11,667 nt of DNA from JAWPNA01 sp045402695. GTDB taxonomy: Bacteria; Acidobacteriota; Polarisedimenticolia; JACPZX01; DASXTC01. Location of the stretch: contig JAWPNA010000221.1 of the NCBI GenBank assembly GCA_045402695.1, positions 1-11,667 on the forward strand. The letters are read 5' to 3'. Under the pieces are notes generated by a model. The model made no database searches and was not told the origin of the DNA. It saw only the letters and a list, made by a program, of their open reading frames with translations. This document shows, piece after piece, positions 8,401 to 11,667 of the stretch (positions are counted from its first letter, which is position 1; every line of letters starts with the position of its first letter). The position numbers and the translations under genes are program-made.

Positions 8401-9506
8401 TCGTTCCCGAGAGTGTCTGCGCTCCGGCCAACCTCGGGCCGGGGGCGTCATCCCCTTGCCAGTTCAGCTTCAGCATGGGAGGCGCGACCTCCTCCGGAGT
8501 GCCGTTCCTGCTGACCGCCGACTCGGCGGGCAATCCAGCCCCCTCGAGCCTCGAAGTGGTGCTTGGCGCGGAGACCAACCCTTCTGTCTTCACGACGTTG
8601 ACCTACGGTTTCGAGGGATCGTTTCAAGGGTGGAGCGCGCAGCAGTTCTCGATCTCCTCGGTGCGCGCCTTCTCGGGAACCACCAGTGCCCACGCGGGAT
8701 CGATGGCGATCAACAACATCTGCGGCAAGCTCACCTCCCCACCGCTGCTGCTGAACCCGTCGAGCGCCTCCACGCTCAGCTTCCAGTTCGACGCTATCAT
8801 CGAGCCGTTCACCAACCAGTGGTACGACCGCGCGAACGTGCACGTCGTGGACGTCGACACCGGGCAGCATAGTGTGATCTCTCCCGTCTCGGGCTTGGCG
8901 TACAACGCGTCGGGGAATCCCCAGGGCCAGATCTGCCACATCACCGGCGAGGCGGGGTGGGGAGGGATTTTCGGCGCGTTCAACCCGGCGAGCTTCGACC
9001 TGTCGGCCTACGCGGGGCACCGCGTGCGGATCGAGATCAACTACAACTCGGACGAGGGGGACGACCGCGAGGGTATCTACGTGGACGACGTGATGATCAC
9101 CAACGCAGCCCTGGCGGCGCCGCCCCCCGACCTGCAGGGTGACACGTGCAGCGTCCCCGAGGTTTCGGCGTTGGGCGCCATGGTGCTGCTCGATGTCAAC
9201 CGCCTGCCCGGCGATCTGTACCGCCTCACCTGGCAGGACCTCGGGCAAGGGTACCAGTACAACATCTACGCCGGCGCGGCCGGAACGTACTACAGCCACG
9301 GCGTGCCGCCCTTGGTCTGCTCGGGAGTCGGGACGGGCGTGACGTGCGACGGCACCTCGTGCCGCTACGACCAGCCTGGCGCCGGGCTGCCGGGAGGGAA
9401 CCTCTATTTCGAGGTGACGGCGTCCGGGTTCGGCGTGGAGGGGCCGGCCGGCTTCGCGAGCAACGGGATGGAGATCGATCCGGCGCGCAGCACCTGCCAG
9501 CCTTGA
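5475..9506 (+). CDS. Large secreted gluzincin-type metallopeptidase (M36/M4-like) with FTP-like propeptide and beta-sandwich C-terminal domains
   Basis: A 1343-residue secreted zinc protease. The ATG at 5475 follows AGGAGA by six bases; a GTG at 5451 lacks a ribosome site. The signal peptide is about residues 15-47 (hydrophobic core 19-40, cleavage near THAAA). Residues about 130-300 resemble the fungalysin/thermolysin propeptide (FTP, then PepSY-like). The catalytic domain spans about 400-680. HELGH gives zinc ligands H483 and H487 and catalytic E484. The third ligand E504 lies in EWKGD, the ExxxD pattern of clan MA(E). DGNLANGTPH (654-663) closes the domain. Beyond it are an Fn3-like domain (about 692-787), two related beta-sandwich repeats (about 787-910 and 911-1033), a jelly-roll of the MAM/immune-inhibitor-A type (about 1043-1210, with IYVDDVMI) and a final Fn3-like region (about 1228-1340). 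Many Cys suggest disulfides outside the cytosol. No surface-sorting tail is evident. The exact MEROPS family is uncertain; target proteins are unknown. Confidence 0.87.
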   Translation: MHTGVHGSGRCGPMMTLKPLFSLVSVAAVMVLGGMGLLGGPATHAAAPGWPPDPALVRYPDEILLSEDPAVQETLRRTHAGVRDFLQKQPSWKATVDPFTQGVDRAFGDGLAMSAADPTTAGKPDAYERPGREFVQRFRGLFNASLDLSPSSLVFNEKSSVQLPDPSARVVQFDLFKDGLAVLGAGLTMAMRDERIFFVSTSALGPVAVSSSPRLDADGALDAVKAYLQSGGALVSSLSLQREPSLAFFPRVEPAGATSVLRHHLIWILQVKPDDAPFYEGYIAYVDASDGEVLALFPEAQNAGSCSADPQQAHGTVQGGVRPNRADDVEVVLNFPFARVNVGGTLVSTDLNGRYPYPGGPASSGLQGEFFRAHCDNCVAPVGQPSASAGETGLISFGIGGASGGSPVAGNGTSTPADRSTFYHLNQTRMLLQKWDNAFFDEIDPFVNILDTCNAFSAGYMLGFFPSGAGCRNSGEIRDVVQHELGHTWDRLDGNGITDSPTSEWKGDVMALTMGGDSCVGESFFLSGGPTTSCSGVRDIDEKAAGRTDHPLTPAVCPTCATLTRTVNGCFGEVHCVGEIPGQASWHLLRNLLAGADDITGAALPAGNPALSAEQARWVLERLLIAGGPPMQTFNPNATGTSIYDVIMLADDDDGNLANGTPHAAYVNAAFSHHQIAENPLVGDSADCAALSDPIVSAIVDRDAATGLPSVRITWTPVGGATTFDVYRNTRAGDAFLQIARDVSAGPVVDAGVQSGVTYRYFVAAVRKTGCAAISPGANVTAVAVAPAELRVFSKVVTEVPGGSDGDGRIEPGERVSVQIMLQETGGAASATGVTASLTSGSIFSPITAAGPVSFGTVPAGGTTAGSAAFEVFVGPSEACGGRVHLIVSATGNEGCWLDGLDVLIATSGAGCAPSASAFVEVVPGSAQVVSGGGDGDLIADNCETTTVAYQIRNAGSVASGPVVSSAMALQPGVTFVPESVCAPANLGPGASSPCQFSFSMGGATSSGVPFLLTADSAGNPAPSSLEVVLGAETNPSVFTTLTYGFEGSFQGWSAQQFSISSVRAFSGTTSAHAGSMAINNICGKLTSPPLLLNPSSASTLSFQFDAIIEPFTNQWYDRANVHVVDVDTGQHSVISPVSGLAYNASGNPQGQICHITGEAGWGGIFGAFNPASFDLSAYAGHRVRIEINYNSDEGDDREGIYVDDVMITNAALAAPPPDLQGDTCSVPEVSALGAMVLLDVNRLPGDLYRLTWQDLGQGYQYNIYAGAAGTYYSHGVPPLVCSGVGTGVTCDGTSCRYDQPGAGLPGGNLYFEVTASGFGVEGPAGFASNGMEIDPARSTCQP

Positions 9507-9516
9507 CCGGAACCTG

Positions 9517-10659
9517 TCACCTGGGCGCGCCCGCGAGACGGCTCTCCTCCGGACGCATCAGGAACTCCTGCTCGAAGGCCGCCCAATCCTCGGCGTTCGC
9601 CGCCTTGCCTTCCGATGCAGCCCCCTTGCGGAAGCGCTCGATCTCTGCCTGGTACCAGGCCACGACAGGTTTCCCGATCCTCAGCGCCGAGAGATCGGCG
9701 GCGAGGTCGGACGGCTCGATGAGGCAGACCCAGCCGCGCTCGTAGGGGCTCTGGAACATGCGCGGCGCATCCGCGGCCAGCGCTTCATTGACCTTCACCA
9801 CCCGTCCGGACACCGGCGAGGCGATGCCGGCGGTCATGGTGCCCCGCTTGACGGTGAACAGCGCATCGCCGCGCCGCACCACCGTCCCCGGCTTCGGCGG
9901 CTCCACCTGTTCGATTGAGCCGAGCGTCTTGCGCGCGAAGTCGTCCAGACCCACCCGCACGCTGCCTCCGGCTTCGATCCGGGCCCAGGAGTGGCCGGAC
10001 GAGACGAACGCGCCGCCCGGCACGCAGAACTCGTGGGGGAGCGCGCTCTCGGCGGCGGCCGGCGACACCACGCGCACGGTGGGCAGGCGCTCCGCCTCCA
10101 GCCGCGCCTGACGCTTGATCAGAAGCCTCCTGGCGAAGTCCACCAGCTCGTCCTCGGTGAAAGGCTTCTGCACGTAGTCCGCGGCGCCGTGCTTCATCGT
10201 CTCCACGGCCGACTCGATGGTCGCGTACCCGGTGATCACCGCCACGTCCACGTCCGGGCGAAGGTGCTTGACGGCCTTCACCACTTCGACGCCGTCCATC
10301 CCCGGCATCTTGAGGTCGGTGAAGACGAAGTCGTAGTTCCTCCGCTGCACCAGACCCAGCGCCTCGGGGCCTGTCTCCACCGTGTCCACGTCGAAGCCGG
10401 CCACGACGAGGATCTTGCGGAAGCTGTCAAGCACCACCGGCTCGTCGTCCACCGCCAGGATCCGGGCCAGTGGACTCGTTACCTCGACACGCTTGAGGCT
10501 CGGAGCTTCGTGCGTGAAGTCAAGCTGGAGCGACGTCCGCAGCACTGATTCGCGTTCCTTGCGGGCGCGCGCCTCGGCCATCCGCCGGGATATCATGCGG
10601 ACCAGGACATCGGTGATCACAAACGCCACGAACAACAACACGACGAGAATCGCGGTCAT
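9517..10659 (-). CDS. Membrane-anchored response regulator fused to a GcvH-like domain lacking the lipoyl lysine
   Basis: A 380-residue protein. The ATG at 10659 follows AGGAGAGGA and overlaps the stop of the upstream receiver gene as ATGA. An N-terminal membrane helix (about 2-22) is followed by a basic, charged segment (23-40), which places the rest in the cytoplasm. A complete receiver domain follows (about 65-185): acidic pair D71/D72, phospho-acceptor D115 in FTDLKMPG, T143 in ITGYAT and K165 in QKPF. Residues about 207-340 align along their length with glycine-cleavage H protein: GHSW, VRVGLDDFARKTLG, PVSGRVVKVNEAL and PYERGW. E. coli GcvH runs from GD through ESVKAASD to APVSG. The same stretch here (264-285) aligns without a gap and puts Thr274 at the lipoyl-lysine position. 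Lys271 is three residues away. Lipoylation and a glycine-cleavage role are therefore unlikely. No DNA-binding domain is present. The stop lies 10 bases from the convergent protease gene. The output mechanism is unknown. Confidence 0.9.
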   Translation of the reverse strand: MTAILVVLLFVAFVITDVLVRMISRRMAEARARKERESVLRTSLQLDFTHEAPSLKRVEVTSPLARILAVDDEPVVLDSFRKILVVAGFDVDTVETGPEALGLVQRRNYDFVFTDLKMPGMDGVEVVKAVKHLRPDVDVAVITGYATIESAVETMKHGAADYVQKPFTEDELVDFARRLLIKRQARLEAERLPTVRVVSPAAAESALPHEFCVPGGAFVSSGHSWARIEAGGSVRVGLDDFARKTLGSIEQVEPPKPGTVVRRGDALFTVKRGTMTAGIASPVSGRVVKVNEALAADAPRMFQSPYERGWVCLIEPSDLAADLSALRIGKPVVAWYQAEIERFRKGAASEGKAANAEDWAAFEQEFLMRPEESRLAGAPR

Positions 10660-11054
10660 GAGTTCCTCTCCTGTGGGACGACGGCGCCATGGCTCAAGGC
10701 CCGCCGCACCACCTCCAGCAGCTCTGTTTCCTCGAACGGCTTCGGCAGAAAGTCGGTTGCTCCCTCGTCTATCGCCCGCCGCGCGTTGTCGAGTGTCGCG
10801 TAGCCCGTGATCGCCACCACGGGCAGGTCCGGCCGGATCGCATGCAGCGCCCGTACCACTTCGGTGCCGTCGCCGTCGGGGAGCATCAGATCGCACAGGA
10901 CCAGACGACAGCCGGCGGCCGCGGGATGCGCGAGCCCCGACCTGGCGTCGGCCGCCGTCGCGACGGTCAGCCCGGCCGCCGTGAGGACCAGCCTGATGCC
11001 GTCCCTCACCACCGGTTCGTCATCGATCACCAGCACGTCCCACGCTTCAGGCAT
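10656..11054 (-). CDS. Stand-alone response regulator receiver protein (CheY-like)
   Basis: A 132-residue protein consisting only of a receiver domain. The ATG at 11054 has AAGGAG seven bases upstream and begins directly before the first strand; longer upstream starts would read through the kinase gene. Key residues are the acidic pair D11/D12, phospho-acceptor D55 in LCDLMLPDGDG, T83 in ITGYAT and K105 in PKPF. There is no helix-turn-helix, AAA+ or enzymatic output domain. It overlaps the end of the upstream histidine kinase gene by 8 bases and the start of the downstream receiver-GcvH-like gene by 4 bases. All three are therefore probably co-translated. Its receiver resembles that of the next gene (shared ITGYAT and KPF contexts), which suggests duplication or phosphorylation by the same kinase. 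It could act as a phosphate shuttle, a competitor or a protein-binding output; the sequence cannot decide. Confidence 0.92.
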   Translation of the reverse strand: MPEAWDVLVIDDEPVVRDGIRLVLTAAGLTVATAADARSGLAHPAAAGCRLVLCDLMLPDGDGTEVVRALHAIRPDLPVVAITGYATLDNARRAIDEGATDFLPKPFEETELLEVVRRALSHGAVVPQERNS

Positions 11055-11667
11055 GAACCGCTCCTTCGGCGAGCACAGGCCCGGCGGCGATGGGACCTGT
11101 CGCCCGATCGACCGGCTCGAGGGGCAGGTGAACCGTGAACCGGCTCCCTTTCCCCTCAACGCTCTCCACTTCGATGGTTCCCCCGTGGGACTCGACGATC
11201 CCCCAGGTCACGGCCAGTCCCAGTCCCGTCCCGCGGCTTCCTTTCGTGCTGAAGAACGGCTCGAACAGATGGCGCAGATCCTCGGCCGGGATCCCGCGTC
11301 CGCTGTCCTCGATGACCAGCTCCACGGCCGGCTGCTCCCCCTGGGACTCCATCGTCTCCCATCGCGCCCAGAGGCACCCGACGCGCGTGCACCACTCCAC
11401 ACTCCCGTCACCCGGCACCTCGACGCCGAACACCTTGCCGCCGCACCGCCCGCAGCGGCGCTCGGCGGCGACGAGCGACGTCCGGCATCGCGGACAATTG
11501 AATGACGCCTCGACACCATCCTCACCATCCTCGAACGGCTCGGCCGCGAGATGATTGAATCGCCCGTAGACCGGGTCGAGGTGCACGGGCCGCTCCTGCC
11601 CGCGGCAGGATCGCGACACGCGGATTGCGGGAACGCCTCCGATCCGGACGGCGGGATCGATCAGGTC
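11047..11667 (-). CDS. Histidine kinase, C-terminal part only (5' end beyond the window), with a zinc-ribbon-like segment before the ATP-binding core
   Basis: 206 codons of an open frame that enters from the right edge; its start is outside the window. The last ~90 residues are the second half of a HATPase (GHKL) domain: G1 box IEDSGRGIP (visible residues 119-127), F box LFEPFFSTK (134-142) and G2 box GTGLGLAV (146-153), then a histidine-kinase-like GTIEVES...GSRFTVHLPL ending. Directly before G1 lies a cysteine-rich stretch: C58-x2-C61, C72-x2-C75 and C93-x4-C98, with a zinc-ribbon-like knuckle pair and a WCTRVGCLWARW motif. No N-box (the Asn-containing helix) is visible in the 118 residues before G1. 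So either the Cys-rich segment is inserted inside the ATP-binding domain, or the fold is unusual. Phospho-His and sensor regions are not seen. It overlaps the receiver gene downstream, which makes that protein its likely substrate. Confidence 0.88.
   Translation of the reverse strand, partial: DLIDPAVRIGGVPAIRVSRSCRGQERPVHLDPVYGRFNHLAAEPFEDGEDGVEASFNCPRCRTSLVAAERRCGRCGGKVFGVEVPGDGSVEWCTRVGCLWARWETMESQGEQPAVELVIEDSGRGIPAEDLRHLFEPFFSTKGSRGTGLGLAVTWGIVESHGGTIEVESVEGKGSRFTVHLPLEPVDRATGPIAAGPVLAEGAVHA

Noticed and set aside
9640..10041. A genuine glycine cleavage H protein (gcvH)
   Set aside because: The lipoyl-lysine position holds Thr in an ungapped alignment, the domain is fused to a receiver and a membrane anchor, and no other glycine cleavage gene is present.
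1..11667. CRISPR arrays, insertion sequences, prophage genes or toxin-antitoxin pairs
   Set aside because: I saw no regularly spaced repeats, transposase or integrase motifs, terminal inverted repeats or small paired genes in the window.

Overview
High-GC bacterial window (visibly about two-thirds G+C, with G/C strongly favoured at third codon positions). It carries seven protein genes, the last cut by the right edge, plus a degenerate tRNA-like element. The gene content (Sec-exported M16 peptidase pairs, a multidomain secreted metallopeptidase, two-component genes with unusual domains) suggests a Gram-negative from a phylum such as Acidobacteriota or a relative like Eisenbacteria. That placement is inference from protein flavour; no marker gene fixes it.

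Left part (1-519): no convincing protein gene. It holds a tRNA-Asn(GTT)-like sequence on the minus strand whose 3' half looks good but whose acceptor stem does not pair, and a candidate promoter just before the first gene. Positions 520-4288: a tight two-gene plus-strand operon of exported M16 peptidases. The first has the HxxEH zinc site and a long charged insertion. The second has lost the zinc site, keeps the R...GLAY motif, and carries an extra C-terminal domain resembling the LolA/LolB-type lipoprotein-carrier fold. The pair probably forms a catalytic/regulatory heterodimer in the periplasm.

Positions 4351-5343 (minus): an adenosine deaminase. It is divergent from a large secreted gluzincin-type metallopeptidase (5475-9506, plus), and the two share an AT-rich intergenic region. 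The peptidase has an FTP-like propeptide, a HELGH...ExxxD active site, an Fn3-like domain, two tandem beta-sandwich repeats and a jelly-roll.

Positions 9517-11667 (minus): a translationally coupled signalling operon. In transcription order it is a histidine kinase (only its C-terminal part visible) with a cysteine-rich zinc-ribbon-like segment directly before the ATP-binding G1 box, a stand-alone receiver protein, and a membrane-anchored receiver protein fused to a complete GcvH (glycine cleavage H)-like domain. In that domain the lipoyl-lysine position is threonine. Neither response regulator has a DNA-binding domain. This kinase / receiver / receiver-GcvH-like module is the most unusual system in the window.
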